From assembly GCF_001273845.1 (NCBI RefSeq), contig NZ_JHBW01000111.1, positions 23,207 to 87,206 of the forward strand: a DNA stretch of 64,000 nt, given 5' to 3'. The DNA comes from Leucobacter musarum subsp. musarum. Its GTDB lineage: Bacteria > Actinomycetota > Actinomycetes > Actinomycetales > Microbacteriaceae. The notes below the pieces were generated by a model. The model had not been told where the DNA came from. It did no database searches and saw only the letters and a program-made list of their open reading frames with translations. A program made the position numbers and the translations under genes. Shown here piece by piece: positions 26,215 through 35,818 of this stretch (the stretch's first letter is position 1; every line of letters begins with the position of its first letter).

Positions 26215-26529
26215 TTGAGCGACACATCGCACACGCCGGTGCCCGGCAACTGGTTTGTTGATCCGGTGTTCCTCGGCACCCCGGGCATTCGTCGCGAGGG
26301 CGACGACGAAGCGCTCGCGTGGCAGACCGACGCGCTGTGCGCGCAGACTGACCCAGAGGCGTTCTTCCCCGAGAAAGGCGGCTCGACGCGAGAAGCCAAG
26401 CGCATTTGCGAGGGCTGCGAGGTGCGTTCGGATTGCCTGGAGTACGCGCTCGAGAACGATGAGCGCTTCGGCATCTGGGGCGGCCTCTCCGAGCGTGAGC
26501 GCCGCAAGCTGCGCCGCGACGCGATCTGA
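26215..26529 (+). CDS. whiB2: WhiB-family iron-sulfur transcription factor (WhiB2/WhmD-like)
   Basis: 104 residues. WhiB proteins carry a redox-sensitive [4Fe-4S] cluster and regulate genes with the primary sigma factor; WhiB2/WhmD controls septation and growth. The four Cys ligands are seen in ALCAQTDPEAFF, then ICEGCEVRSDCL (Cys-X2-Cys-X5-Cys), followed by the GIWGG turn and the basic tail LSERERRKLRRDAI. The TTG start (MSDTSHTPVPGNWF) follows GGAAGGGACGG. Context supports WhiB2: as near Rv3260c in mycobacteria, a zincin-like protein and mtrAB lie nearby. The paralogue assignment is less certain than the family. Confidence 0.9.
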   Translation: MSDTSHTPVPGNWFVDPVFLGTPGIRREGDDEALAWQTDALCAQTDPEAFFPEKGGSTREAKRICEGCEVRSDCLEYALENDERFGIWGGLSERERRKLRRDAI

Positions 26530-26570
26530 CCCGCACGGCATGGCTCCACGGTGCGCACAATTTCCGCACC

Positions 26571-26576
26571 TAAACT
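26571..26576 (+). promoter_or_regulatory. -10 box of leaderless glycosyltransferase gene
   Basis: TAAACT ends 6 nt before the GTG start at 26583. Confidence 0.5.
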
Positions 26577-26582
26577 GACCGA

Positions 26583-29500
26583 GTGATGCGCACGCGAGTA
26601 ACCGCCATCCTGGTCGCCCATGGGGGCGGCGAATGGCTCGAACAGACCATCGCCGGCATTACCGGCCAGACGCTGGCGCCCGCGAACATCATCGCGGTCA
26701 ACAACGGCGGTGCCGATTCGGTGCGCGAGCAGCTGCTCGCGAGCGGTGCGGAGCGAGTGGTCGGCATTCCGACTCGCGTCTCGTTTGGCCAAGCGGTTGC
26801 GCGTGGAATCGAGGCGTTGGCACCGTCTGCAACGGATGCCGCGGCGGCCGAGGCGGAGTGGATCTGGCTGCTCAGCGAAGACTCATGCCCCGAACCCGAA
26901 GCGCTCGAGCACATTCTCAGCAGCGTGCAGCGTGCCCCTTCAGTGGTGGTTGCCGGCCCGAAGATTGTCGACTGGGATCACCCCGAGCGCATCATCGAGC
27001 TGGGCCAGAGCCTGACGCGCTACGGTGCTCGTTGGACACTGCGTCGCCAGGAACTCGACCAGCAGCAGTACGACCACATGCAGGATGTATTGGGTGTCGG
27101 CCCGGTCGGCATGCTCGTGCGTCGCGACGTCTGGGAGCAACTCGGCGGGTTCGATCCCGCACTGCCTGTCTACGATGACGGCCTCGACTTCAGCGTGCGC
27201 GCGCGGCTCGCCGGGCATCGCGTCGAGGTCGCGCCGGCCTCACGTGTGCGTTTTGCGCAGAGCGGCATCGCTGGCCCGCGCATCGATCGACGCCGCTCGG
27301 TGATGCGGCAGGCCCATCGTCAGGCCCGGGCGTCGCACCTGCATCGTCGGATCTCCTACGCTCCGGCATTCTTCGCGTTCTTCGAATGGTTGGGACTGCC
27401 GATTTACGCGCTCCTGCGCGTGCTCTGGGCGCTGATCCGCGAACAGCCCGGCAATATGCTTGGCGAGTTGATCGCGACGTTCTCCGTATTCTTCACCCCG
27501 CATGCGATCCTCGCGTCGCGCCGACGCATACGAGCCCACTCAAACGCCGGGTGGGCAGCCGTGCGGCAGTTGCGCATCGACCCGAAGACCGTGCGCACGG
27601 CGCGGATGATCGATCGCGAGGCGATTCTCGCCACGACAGGGCAGCAGCGTCGCGAGATGCACTTCATCTCGTCGGGTGGCCTCGCCGTGCTTGCCGGATC
27701 CGCGGTCGCCGCCGTCGTACTGCTGTGGTGGGCGCTGCCGCAGACCAGCCTCTTCGGAGGTGGCCTGGCACCGCTCAGTCCGATCGATCAGCTCTGGTCG
27801 AATACCCGACCCATCGACGGCAACCCCGCTGATCCGTTCACGTGGGTGCTCGCACTGCTCGGGTCGCTGACGTTCTGGAACCCCTCGCACATCATCGTGC
27901 TGCTCATGGTGGTATCGATTCCGCTGACGGCGCTCGGTGCCTGGATCTGGGGGGCACAGCTCACCGAGTCGAAGGCCGGCCGCGCACTGCTCGCGCTCGG
28001 GTTCAGCCTGAGCCCGGTGCTGCTCGGGTCGCTGGCCGGTGGCCGCTTGCAGACGCTCGTGCTCGCCGTCGTGCTGCCGTGGCTGCTGCTCGCTGCCTCT
28101 CGCTGCCGAGAGTCGTGGAGTTGGGCGGGCACCGCGTCGCTGCTTGCCGCGGCCGCGCTCGCCTCCGCACCGATCCTGATTCCTGCCGCGCTGGTCATGC
28201 TGGTCATCGGACTCTGCACGACGCTGCGGGGAGCCGCTCGAGTGTTGACGACGGCGCTGGTCCCGGCGATTCTGTTCGCGCCGAAGATCGTGACGAGCCT
28301 GATCGCGGGGCGTCCACTCGACATCCTCGTCGACCCGGGAATCGTTTCACCGTTCCAGCCGGGGAACACCTGGCACCTGATGCTCGGGTTCCCGGAGTTC
28401 GGTCTGGAGGGATGGGCCGGAATTCTCGATGGCATCGGTCTCGGCGGGCCTCCGGCAACCCTGCTCGTCGGCGTGCTCATGCTGCCGCTCGCCCTGCTCG
28501 CGCTCCTGGGACTCTTCACCGGTCGAGTCGCCGTCACGCTGCTCCATGCCGCCCTCGGCGGTCTGGGCCTCGCCACAGCGATTGCCGCGGCGCAGCTGCA
28601 ACTGACGGTCGCCGGCGACACGGTGATTTCGGTCTGGACGGGATCAGGCCTGGCGCTCTACTGGATCGCCCTGGTCGGCCTCGCCGCCGTGGGCGCCCAC
28701 GCCCTGCGGCGCGGTGCTGCACCGGTGGTGTCGGTCGCGCTCATCGCCGCGATCGTGGCGGTCGGCCCGGTCGCCACGCAGCTCGTGCTCGATCGAGTCG
28801 GCTTCGCGCCCGCGAGCGACCAGATGCCGGCGCTCGTGCAGGCGGCGGGCGAGACCGACCCCGGCGTGCGTACCCTGGTCATCTCCGCGGAGAGCGCGCA
28901 TTCGGTGCGCGCCGAACTCGTGACCGGCAGCGGCCTGCGACTCGACGAGATCCGCACCTCGGTCACCACGCCAGAAGCGAGCGCTGAGGATCAGCAGCTC
29001 GCCGACCTCGTCGGCGGTCTGGCCAGTGTCGGCGGTGCCGACGTCACCGATGCGCTGCACGAAGCCGGTGTCGGGTTCGTGCTGCTGCCCGCCGGCGGAG
29101 ACGATCTCGAGCGCTCGGAGCTGCAGCGCGTCTTCGATCAGCATCAAGCGCTCTCCAGCGCCGGGCTCACCGAACAGGGATTGCTCTGGAGAGTGCAGCA
29201 GCCCGAAGCCGCCGACACCGCCCCCGGTGACGCGGGTACCCGGCTCGGCGGCACCTCGCTCAGCGGATCGACGATCTGGGCAATTCAGATCGTCGTGCTG
29301 CTCGGGGTCCTGCTGCTCGCGCTGCCGACGGCCGAGGTGACCTACCGACCCGAGCGCCGAAAGAAGCCGTCGCGTCGCAAGGCGCGCGCGGGTCGCGAAC
29401 GCGCCGCGGTCGCTGTCGCCGCAGACTCGACACCGGCCACCGTGCACACCGACCCCGTTGTCGACAGCGGCGACGCGGGTGCCCCCGAGGCGGAGCCCCA

Positions 29501-29633
29501 GACCGACCTCGAGCCCGTCACCGCCCCCGAGGTCGCAGACAGCGAAACTTCGGGCGATCCGGCACCGTCTGCATCACCGACGACCGATGCGCCCTTAGGC
29601 GACGACACCGACTCAACCGAGGGGACGCGCTGA
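26583..29633 (+). CDS. Large family 2 glycosyltransferase with polytopic membrane domain
   Basis: 1016 residues. An N-terminal GT2 domain (about 1-260) has VTAILVAHGGGEWLEQTI, a WIWLLSEDSCPEPEAL metal site and VLGVGPVGMLVRRDVWEQLG. A long membrane part follows (about 265-940) with a dozen or more helices (LAVLAGSAVAAVVLLWWALP; ALGFSLSPVLLGSLAGG). The cytoplasmic tail is rich in basic then acidic and Thr residues (RPERRKKPSRRKARAGRERA). Proteins of this design are coded between whiB2 and a DUF5719 gene in many actinobacteria and are thought to build envelope glycans. The GTG start appears leaderless. The stop and the next ATG share one base (TGATG). Confidence 0.88.
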   Translation: MMRTRVTAILVAHGGGEWLEQTIAGITGQTLAPANIIAVNNGGADSVREQLLASGAERVVGIPTRVSFGQAVARGIEALAPSATDAAAAEAEWIWLLSEDSCPEPEALEHILSSVQRAPSVVVAGPKIVDWDHPERIIELGQSLTRYGARWTLRRQELDQQQYDHMQDVLGVGPVGMLVRRDVWEQLGGFDPALPVYDDGLDFSVRARLAGHRVEVAPASRVRFAQSGIAGPRIDRRRSVMRQAHRQARASHLHRRISYAPAFFAFFEWLGLPIYALLRVLWALIREQPGNMLGELIATFSVFFTPHAILASRRRIRAHSNAGWAAVRQLRIDPKTVRTARMIDREAILATTGQQRREMHFISSGGLAVLAGSAVAAVVLLWWALPQTSLFGGGLAPLSPIDQLWSNTRPIDGNPADPFTWVLALLGSLTFWNPSHIIVLLMVVSIPLTALGAWIWGAQLTESKAGRALLALGFSLSPVLLGSLAGGRLQTLVLAVVLPWLLLAASRCRESWSWAGTASLLAAAALASAPILIPAALVMLVIGLCTTLRGAARVLTTALVPAILFAPKIVTSLIAGRPLDILVDPGIVSPFQPGNTWHLMLGFPEFGLEGWAGILDGIGLGGPPATLLVGVLMLPLALLALLGLFTGRVAVTLLHAALGGLGLATAIAAAQLQLTVAGDTVISVWTGSGLALYWIALVGLAAVGAHALRRGAAPVVSVALIAAIVAVGPVATQLVLDRVGFAPASDQMPALVQAAGETDPGVRTLVISAESAHSVRAELVTGSGLRLDEIRTSVTTPEASAEDQQLADLVGGLASVGGADVTDALHEAGVGFVLLPAGGDDLERSELQRVFDQHQALSSAGLTEQGLLWRVQQPEAADTAPGDAGTRLGGTSLSGSTIWAIQIVVLLGVLLLALPTAEVTYRPERRKKPSRRKARAGRERAAVAVAADSTPATVHTDPVVDSGDAGAPEAEPQTDLEPVTAPEVADSETSGDPAPSASPTTDAPLGDDTDSTEGTR

Positions 29634-31030
29634 TGACCGATCGATCACGACTGCTGCGCGGCGGCGCACGCGCCGTCACCGGCCTGCTCGTCGTCGCCGC
29701 AGCGGGCGCGACCGCGGTGCTCGCCGGCACCGTCGAGCTCCCCTCGGTCACCGTGGAGCCTCTGGCGATCACCGTCGACACCACGCAGAACACCACGCGC
29801 ACGCTCGTGTGCGCCGGCGCATTCGCCGAACTCGGGGCCGACACCTCGCAGCCCGGAGTAGCGATTCCCGCGGGTGAGCCCACGCTGGCGCTCTCGGGCT
29901 CGGCCTCGGGCAACTCGGTGCTCGCCCGGTCTTCAGGAGACAGCGGGCTGCCCGGAGTCATCACCGCCTCGGCATCTGACCCGCTGGCGACCGTGCAGAC
30001 CCAGACGGTGAACTCTGACAGCCTGCGCGGCACCGTCGCGAGCAGCTGCACCGAACCCGTCAACGAGCAGTGGCTCATCGGAGGCGCGACGTCTCTCGGC
30101 ATTTCGACCACCCTGAGCCTGGGCAACCCCGGCTCGGTGCCGGCGACGGTCACGATCAGTGTGTACGACGAGAACGGTGCGGTCGACGCGGTGCAGACTG
30201 CAGGTGTACTCGTTGCGCCCGGAACGCAGCAGATCGTGTCGGTGAACGGGTACGCCCCTGATCGCGAACGCCTCGCGGTGCGCGTCGAGAGCACTGGAGC
30301 GCCGGTTACTGCCCACCTCGGCGTGGCGCAGAGCTCGGGGATCACGCCGTTCGGTGCGTCTGCAGTTACCTCGCAGGTCGAACCTCTGACCTCGCTCGTC
30401 ATTCCGGCATTCGAGAACGCGGACGGCGACGACCGCGGGCCGAACGACTCGGGTGAGGGCGATGCATACCCGGTCGTCGTGCGGGCGCTCGCTCCCGGTG
30501 AATCTGGCGGCACCGCGACAGTGCGGGCGGTCGATCGTGCGGGCAAGTCGACTGACCTGGGAACCATCGACCTCCTGCCGAACACCGTGGGCGAACTGAG
30601 CGTCGCCGCACTGCCGGCCGGGGCGAACGCGATCGAGATCGATGCAGATGTGCCGATCGTCGCGAGCGCCATGGGCTCGGCCGGTACCGACGAAGCGCAC
30701 GATTTCGAATGGTTCACCCCCGCGTCGGCGATCGCCGCAGACACCGAGGTCGCCGTGCCGGTCGCGAAGGGCGGCCGACTCGTCGTAGTCAACCCCGGTA
30801 CCGACGAGGCGAAGCTCGAAATCGCGCGCTCGAACGGGTCGGGCAAGCCGACGACGGCGACCGTCGAACCCGGTGCGGCTCTCGCCGTCGACGCCCCCGC
30901 CGACGCCGTGCTGACGAGCTCGGCACCCGTCTTCGCCGGCGTGCGCATCGTGTCGGGATCGTCGATCGCGGGATACCCGATCATCGCTCCCGACCCCCGC
31001 GACGGTACGCTCACGGTCTACCCGCGCTAG
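29633..31030 (+). CDS. DUF5719 secreted/anchored envelope protein
   Basis: 465 residues. An N-terminal hydrophobic segment (GARAVTGLLVVAAAGATAVLA) serves as a signal anchor. The rest is beta-rich and extracellular (SLGNPGSVPATVTISVYDEN; VTAHLGVAQSSGITPFGAS), matching the DUF5719 family. These proteins are coded next to the large GT2 gene and are translationally coupled to it (TGATG), so they probably act together in envelope polysaccharide assembly. Function is not established. There are only two Cys residues in the mature part (LVCAGAFAE and SSCTEP), which may form a disulfide. Confidence 0.85.
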   Translation: MTDRSRLLRGGARAVTGLLVVAAAGATAVLAGTVELPSVTVEPLAITVDTTQNTTRTLVCAGAFAELGADTSQPGVAIPAGEPTLALSGSASGNSVLARSSGDSGLPGVITASASDPLATVQTQTVNSDSLRGTVASSCTEPVNEQWLIGGATSLGISTTLSLGNPGSVPATVTISVYDENGAVDAVQTAGVLVAPGTQQIVSVNGYAPDRERLAVRVESTGAPVTAHLGVAQSSGITPFGASAVTSQVEPLTSLVIPAFENADGDDRGPNDSGEGDAYPVVVRALAPGESGGTATVRAVDRAGKSTDLGTIDLLPNTVGELSVAALPAGANAIEIDADVPIVASAMGSAGTDEAHDFEWFTPASAIAADTEVAVPVAKGGRLVVVNPGTDEAKLEIARSNGSGKPTTATVEPGAALAVDAPADAVLTSSAPVFAGVRIVSGSSIAGYPIIAPDPRDGTLTVYPR

Positions 31031-31034
31031 CGCG

Positions 31035-31040
31035 TAGACT
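31035..31040 (+). promoter_or_regulatory. -10 box of leaderless zincin-like gene
   Basis: TAGACT ends 6 nt before the ATG at 31047. Confidence 0.5.
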
Positions 31041-31046
31041 CGAGGC

Positions 31047-31499
31047 ATGTTCGGTCGTCGCAGGGAGCCGCAGGCCCCGCAGGTGCCGTCTCGCGGTCGT
31101 GGTTCACGACACGGGCGGCGGCCGATCCGCTCGTCGCTCTCAGGGCCGACGCTGCCCGATCCCGAGAGCCGATTCCGTCGCTTCGAGGCCGACGCCCGCG
31201 CCGCCGTAGAGGTGTTGCAGGGGTATCTTCCCGATGAGTTGCGCGGAGTGCGGTTCGGGTTTCAGACGGCTCCATCGCAGGGCCCGGGTGAAAGTCAACT
31301 GCCCCTGCTCTACACGATCGATCGCGCGTCGCGCAGCATCGTACTCTACCGCATGCCAATTCAACGGGCGAAGGGGCTACACGTCGACGATGCCGAGCAC
31401 CGGCGGTCGTTCCTAGAGTACTGCGTGTACCGTGCGGTCTGTGAGTATCTCGGCGCGGACCCGTGGGATCTGATTCCCGGTCGATTCGACCACTACTGA
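31047..31499 (+). CDS. Zincin-like (Rv3259-type) protein lacking HExxH
   Basis: 150 residues. It resembles the actinobacterial family usually annotated as metallopeptidase, the mycobacterial Rv3259 type: SRFRRFEADARAAVEVLQ, then YTIDRASRSIVLYRMPIQRA and the C-terminal CVYRAVCEYLGADPWDLIPG. Where metallopeptidases carry HExxH this protein reads LEYCVYRAV with no His, so it is unlikely to be an active zinc peptidase. It may be a structural relative. The gene begins leaderless. In mycobacteria DUF3499 and phosphomannomutase genes sit nearby; neither is present here, and mtrA follows instead. Confidence 0.75.
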   Translation: MFGRRREPQAPQVPSRGRGSRHGRRPIRSSLSGPTLPDPESRFRRFEADARAAVEVLQGYLPDELRGVRFGFQTAPSQGPGESQLPLLYTIDRASRSIVLYRMPIQRAKGLHVDDAEHRRSFLEYCVYRAVCEYLGADPWDLIPGRFDHY

Positions 31500-31598
31500 G
31501 GGCTGCTCGCCCCGCGTCAGCGCCGTTCTCGACCGAGTGCGGTCGCCGCGTTAGCCTGACGAGTGTCGAGCATTCCGCAGTTCTTGATGCTTTGCAGA

Positions 31599-31604
31599 CA
31601 TAAT
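31599..31604 (+). promoter_or_regulatory. -10 box of leaderless mtrA
   Basis: CATAAT lies 7 nt before the ATG at 31612. This also argues for the second ATG (MSARILVVDDD) rather than the one at 31603. Confidence 0.55.
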
Positions 31605-31611
31605 GGGAACC

Positions 31612-32295
31612 ATGAGCGCGCGCATCTTGGTGGTTGACGACGACAGGGCTCTGGCGGAGATGCTGGGGATGGTGCTGCAGGGCGAAGGATTCGTCACCGA
31701 GCACTCCGTCGATGGTGCGGAAGCGGTTGAGAAGTTTCGCGAGATGCGGCCTGACCTGGTGCTGCTCGACGTCATGCTGCCCGGGCTCGACGGCATCGAG
31801 GTCGCCGAGAAGATCCGCGCCGAGTCGGGCACGCCGATCATCATGCTGACCGCTCGCACGGACACCCGCGATGTGGTCCGCGGGCTCGAAGCCGGCGCCG
31901 ATGACTATGTCGTGAAGCCGTTCAACCCCGCCGAGCTCATCGCGCGCATCCGGGCACGGCTGCGCGAGCCTCAGCCCGACTCGGTCGAGACGCTGCGCAT
32001 CGGCGACCTCACGATCGACGTTTCCGCACATGAGGTGCGACGTGGCTTGCAGCCGATTCCGTTGACGCCGTTGGAATTCGACCTACTCGCAATTCTTGCC
32101 CGCAAGCCGCAGCAGGTGTTCACGCGCGAGGTGCTGCTCGAGAAGGTGTGGGGCTACCAGTACAAGGCCGACACCCGACTGGTGAACGTGCACGTGCAGC
32201 GTCTGCGCGCGAAGATCGAGCAAGATCCGGATCACCCGACCATCGTCACGACGGTGCGCGGGGTCGGGTACCGTGCCGGTACCCCCGTCGACTAG
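31612..32295 (+). CDS. mtrA: Response regulator MtrA
   Basis: 227 residues, an OmpR/PhoB-type regulator. The receiver has ARILVVDDDRALAEMLGMVL, VLLDVMLPG with Asp53, and DDYVVKPFNPAELIARI. The winged-helix domain follows (LTPLEFDLLAILARKPQQVF; DTRLVNVHVQRLRAKIEQDP; TTVRGVGYRAG). MtrA links cell-wall metabolism, division and osmotic response and is essential or important in many actinobacteria. It is followed by mtrB and lpqB, the conserved three-gene operon. ATG 31612 is preferred over 31603 on the leaderless promoter spacing. Confidence 0.96.
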   Translation: MSARILVVDDDRALAEMLGMVLQGEGFVTEHSVDGAEAVEKFREMRPDLVLLDVMLPGLDGIEVAEKIRAESGTPIIMLTARTDTRDVVRGLEAGADDYVVKPFNPAELIARIRARLREPQPDSVETLRIGDLTIDVSAHEVRRGLQPIPLTPLEFDLLAILARKPQQVFTREVLLEKVWGYQYKADTRLVNVHVQRLRAKIEQDPDHPTIVTTVRGVGYRAGTPVD

Positions 32296-32301
32296 GCGGG
32301 C

Positions 32302-33999
32302 GTGATGTCGTCGCGCGCGCGCCGATCAGCGATCATCACCGCAGTGCGGCGCGCTCGTTTGAAGTGGCTCCGCTTCTCGGAACCGGTACTGGGCCGCTTC
32401 CGTGCGCGTTGGCGGCGTTCGCTGATGCTGCGGACCATGACCATCACCGGCATGGTTACGGGGTTCATCGTGCTGGTGGCGGGCATCTTCATCTTGACGA
32501 GCGTCGCCGACGACCTGTACTCGTCGCGCATGGAGCAGGCGCTGCAAGACTCCGCGCGAGCGACCGTTGCGGCCCAGCGGCAGATCGACGCGTCGGACGC
32601 GACGGATCGCGGGGGGCTGTCGACGCTCGCCGCATCGGTGCGGCGCACCGTGCAAGACACCTCATCGAGCCAGATGGTCTATCTGCGCAGGCAAGCGGGG
32701 CAAGAGAGCTTCGCCGATGCACCGCCGCCCTCGTTCACGAGCACCATGCTGCCCGACGCCGTGAGCCCGGAACTCTCGCGTGCTGTGCAGTCGACGACGG
32801 AGGCGCAGCACTGGCAGGCGGTCACGTTCACTGCCGAGAACGGGGCGATCTCATCAGGGATCGTCGTTGCGTCGAGCCTGACGTTTCCCTCGGGTGCCGG
32901 CACCTACGACCTGTTCATCGGCTACAACCTCGCCGATACCCAAGACACGCTGGCGTTCGTGCAGCGCACTCTCTTGATCACCGCGGCGGCGATGATGGCG
33001 TTCATCGGCATTCTGGTGTGGATCATGTCGCGCATCGTCTTCCGGCCGATCCGCTCGGCGGCTGCGGCGAGCCGCAGGCTGGCAGCCGGAGAGAGCGAAG
33101 CGCGCATGCCGTTGCAGAACGACGAGCACTTCGACGTGCTCTCGGAGGGCTTCAACGACATGGCGGAAACGCTGCAGATGCGCATTCAGGAGCTCGATCA
33201 ACTCTCCGAGATGCAGCAGCGGTTTGTCTCCGACGTGTCGCACGAATTGCGCACACCGCTGACCACCGTGCGCCTCGCGAGCCAAGTGCTGCAGAGCAGC
33301 GCGCAGGGGCTTGAAGCCGGCCAACAGCGCGCCGTCGAAGTGCTCGGCGACCAGATCGATCGCTTCGAATCGCTGCTCGAAGACCTCCTTGAGATTTCGC
33401 GGTATGACGCGGGTCGCGTGACCTTGGAAACCGAGCCGACCAATCTCGTGACCCTCGCGACCGAGGTGGTCGCCGGGCTGCAACCGCTCTCGAAGGGCAT
33501 CATCGAAGTCCGCCCGCTCGGGGGCTACGCGCCCATCGACGTCGACGCCCGTCGCATCCGTCGCATCGTGTCGAATCTTGTCGGCAATGCGATCGAGCAC
33601 GGTGAAGGGCGTCAGATCGTCGTTGCCATCGACTCCAACGCCGCGGCGATCGCGTTGTCGGTGCGCGACTGGGGCATCGGCATGCGATCGGAAGACCTCG
33701 AGCACGTGTTCGACCGATTCTGGCGCGCGGACCCGTCACGAAAGCGGACGTTGGGTGGTACCGGGTTGGGGTTGGCCATCGCACAGGAGGATGCAGCTGT
33801 GCACGGCGGAATCATCGAGGCGTGGTCGCGTCTGAGCGAGGGCACGAACTTCAGGTTGACGCTGCCCAGGGGTGAAGCCGTCAGCTTCATGTCGCCCCTG
33901 CCTCTCGTACCGGAAGACGTCGCAGCGGCGGGGGATCCAACCGCGACTGGTGGATGGCTGCGACGCCCGGGGCGCAGAATTCGGAAGGAGAAGCGGTGA
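32302..33999 (+). CDS. mtrB: Sensor histidine kinase MtrB
   Basis: 565 residues. Two membrane helices (TMTITGMVTGFIVLVAGIFI near 45-65 and LLITAAAMMAFIGILVWIM near 230) flank an extracellular sensor domain. A HAMP domain follows (RIVFRPIRSAAAASRRLAAG), then HisKA with FVSDVSHELRTPLTTVRLAS (phospho-His near 314) and HATPase_c (NLVGNAIEHGEG; FDRFWRADPSRKRTLGGTGL). It phosphorylates MtrA. The start is GTG 32302 or ATG 32305, with little to separate them. Its stop overlaps the lpqB start (GTGA), so the two are coupled; LpqB is known to modulate MtrB. Confidence 0.95.
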   Translation: MMSSRARRSAIITAVRRARLKWLRFSEPVLGRFRARWRRSLMLRTMTITGMVTGFIVLVAGIFILTSVADDLYSSRMEQALQDSARATVAAQRQIDASDATDRGGLSTLAASVRRTVQDTSSSQMVYLRRQAGQESFADAPPPSFTSTMLPDAVSPELSRAVQSTTEAQHWQAVTFTAENGAISSGIVVASSLTFPSGAGTYDLFIGYNLADTQDTLAFVQRTLLITAAAMMAFIGILVWIMSRIVFRPIRSAAAASRRLAAGESEARMPLQNDEHFDVLSEGFNDMAETLQMRIQELDQLSEMQQRFVSDVSHELRTPLTTVRLASQVLQSSAQGLEAGQQRAVEVLGDQIDRFESLLEDLLEISRYDAGRVTLETEPTNLVTLATEVVAGLQPLSKGIIEVRPLGGYAPIDVDARRIRRIVSNLVGNAIEHGEGRQIVVAIDSNAAAIALSVRDWGIGMRSEDLEHVFDRFWRADPSRKRTLGGTGLGLAIAQEDAAVHGGIIEAWSRLSEGTNFRLTLPRGEAVSFMSPLPLVPEDVAAAGDPTATGGWLRRPGRRIRKEKR

Positions 34000-35666
34000 A
34001 GCGAACACGATACGGTGCGATCGCCGCGATCATCGGGGCGGCGCTCGCGCTGACCGGGTGCAATGCGATTCCCGGCTCTGGCCCGGTGCAGGTCGGTCTC
34101 GATAATCTGCAGCAGGCGGAGCAGCAGGTGCAGTACAACCCGGACGGACCCGCTGTCGGGGCGTCGCAGGAAGACATCGTCCGTGGCTTCGTGCAGGCGG
34201 CGACCTCCAGTGAAGACAATTACGCCGTGGCCCGCGAGTTCCTCGCGCCGAACTACGCCTCGCAGTGGAACCCCGACTCCGATGTGCTGATCGACGACGG
34301 GAGCCGCCCCTTCACCGCAAATGAAGACGGCTCGGGCACACTCGCGGTTGCCGCATCCGCAAAGCTCGATGTCGACGGCTTCATGCTGCCGATCGAGCCG
34401 GGGGAGAGCACGAATCTGCGCTTCGAACTCGAACGCGTCGATGACGAATGGCGCATCTCGTCGGCGCCGAACGGCATCATTCTCGACACCACGATGTTCA
34501 CCACGATCTGGTCGCAGCACCAGCTCTACTTCGTCGGCCCGGGGGAGACGCTCGTGCCCGAGACCCGCTGGTTCATGACCCGGGCCGCGCTCCCGACCGA
34601 GATCGTGGGGGCGCTGCTCGCGGGGCCGGGCGAGCGGCTGTCCGAAGTCGTGCACAGCGGCTTTCCGACAGGTACCGCCCTCGTGATGAATTCGGTGCCG
34701 GTGAGCGACGGACGCGCCCGTATAGATCTGACCGGCAACGTGCTCGAGGCGAGCCCGACCGCGATGGGCGAGATTCGGCAGCAACTGCGCCTCAGCCTGC
34801 AGACCGTGCAAAACGTGAGCGGCTTCGACCTCACCGCCGAGGGTACGGCGGTGAGGTTCGACAGTGCCGAAGGCACCTCAGAGCCGCAACTCGTGAACGA
34901 CGTCACCGATGCGGCAGTGCTGAGCGGCGACCAATTCGGCACGATCGTGTCGGGAGAATTCATTGCGGCTGAAGGCTTCGAGAACACGCTGGGTGACTAC
35001 GATCCGAGCGCGATCACGCTGAATCCGGCGGGAGACGCGGCCGCGCTGCTCAGCGGCGGCGGCGTGACCCGGGTCGACGCGCTCGGGGTGGTCGCGATCG
35101 ACGAGCGCACCGGGTTGCTCCCGCCCATGTTCGATCGTTTCGGATACATCTGGACGCTGCAGGCGAGTTCGGCGCAGACACTGCAGGCGACGACCCGTGA
35201 TGGGACGTCTGTGCAGGTCGCCGCCCCGTGGCTAGCGGGGCGGTCGCCCGTTGCGGTGCGCCTTTCGCCCGATGGCAGCCGCATCGCAGCGCTCCTCTCA
35301 GACGAGCATGGCTCCCAGGTGCTCGTCGCCGGAGTGGTGCGCGACGAGAACGGAGTGCCGTTGCGCACCACCGATGAGGCCGACGTGCAACTCTGGGCAT
35401 CGGGTGCTCCCGTCGATCTCGATTGGGTCGGCCAGACGCGATTCGCCGTGCTCACCAAGGGCGACTCGACGAGTCGCGTCACCCTCGGGGGAGTCGGGCT
35501 GCTGCCGATCGACCAGGGGTCGGTGCAGGGCGGCGTGCACCTCGTGGGCGGCTCTGCGCGCACCCAGCTCCGCGTGCTCGGGCAGCGGGGCGACCTGTAC
35601 GCGTCGCAGGCGAGCGGATGGCAGCGCACGGCGACGGATATCGCAGTACTCGCCAAACGCGGGTAG
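33996..35666 (+). CDS. lpqB: Lipoprotein LpqB
   Basis: 556 residues. The signal peptide ends in the lipobox LTGC (KRTRYGAIAAIIGAALALTG then Cys), so the protein is lipid-anchored outside the membrane. A GerMN-like domain (about 150-300, with FPTGTALVMNSVPVSDGRAR) and a C-terminal beta-propeller-like LpqB domain (VAVRLSPDGSRIAALLSDEH) are present. LpqB interacts with the MtrB sensor domain and influences signalling. GTG 33996 is the start, preceded by GAAGGAGAAG and overlapping the mtrB stop by 4 nt. Confidence 0.95.
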   Translation: MKRTRYGAIAAIIGAALALTGCNAIPGSGPVQVGLDNLQQAEQQVQYNPDGPAVGASQEDIVRGFVQAATSSEDNYAVAREFLAPNYASQWNPDSDVLIDDGSRPFTANEDGSGTLAVAASAKLDVDGFMLPIEPGESTNLRFELERVDDEWRISSAPNGIILDTTMFTTIWSQHQLYFVGPGETLVPETRWFMTRAALPTEIVGALLAGPGERLSEVVHSGFPTGTALVMNSVPVSDGRARIDLTGNVLEASPTAMGEIRQQLRLSLQTVQNVSGFDLTAEGTAVRFDSAEGTSEPQLVNDVTDAAVLSGDQFGTIVSGEFIAAEGFENTLGDYDPSAITLNPAGDAAALLSGGGVTRVDALGVVAIDERTGLLPPMFDRFGYIWTLQASSAQTLQATTRDGTSVQVAAPWLAGRSPVAVRLSPDGSRIAALLSDEHGSQVLVAGVVRDENGVPLRTTDEADVQLWASGAPVDLDWVGQTRFAVLTKGDSTSRVTLGGVGLLPIDQGSVQGGVHLVGGSARTQLRVLGQRGDLYASQASGWQRTATDIAVLAKRG

Positions 35667-35818
35667 CAGGTGCGGTGCGTTGCGGTGCTGCGATGGTCGC
35701 GTTTGGGTGGCCAGAATGACGCGCGCACATCGCACCGTTCTCGCTGTGATCAACGAGTTGTTCAGGCTCGGGATCGCCCGACGGCGATCGCGCACCGCCG
35801 AGGGGGCACGATCGACTC

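Noticed and set aside
29518..31014. 498-codon antisense frame over the DUF5719 gene
   Set aside because: Low-complexity Ser/Thr/Ala product without motifs; the plus-strand gene is coupled to its neighbour and fits a known family.
31545..31560. DtxR box before mtrA
   Set aside because: Only a GTTAGCCTGA half-site is present, with no second half, and mtrA is not expected to be iron-controlled.
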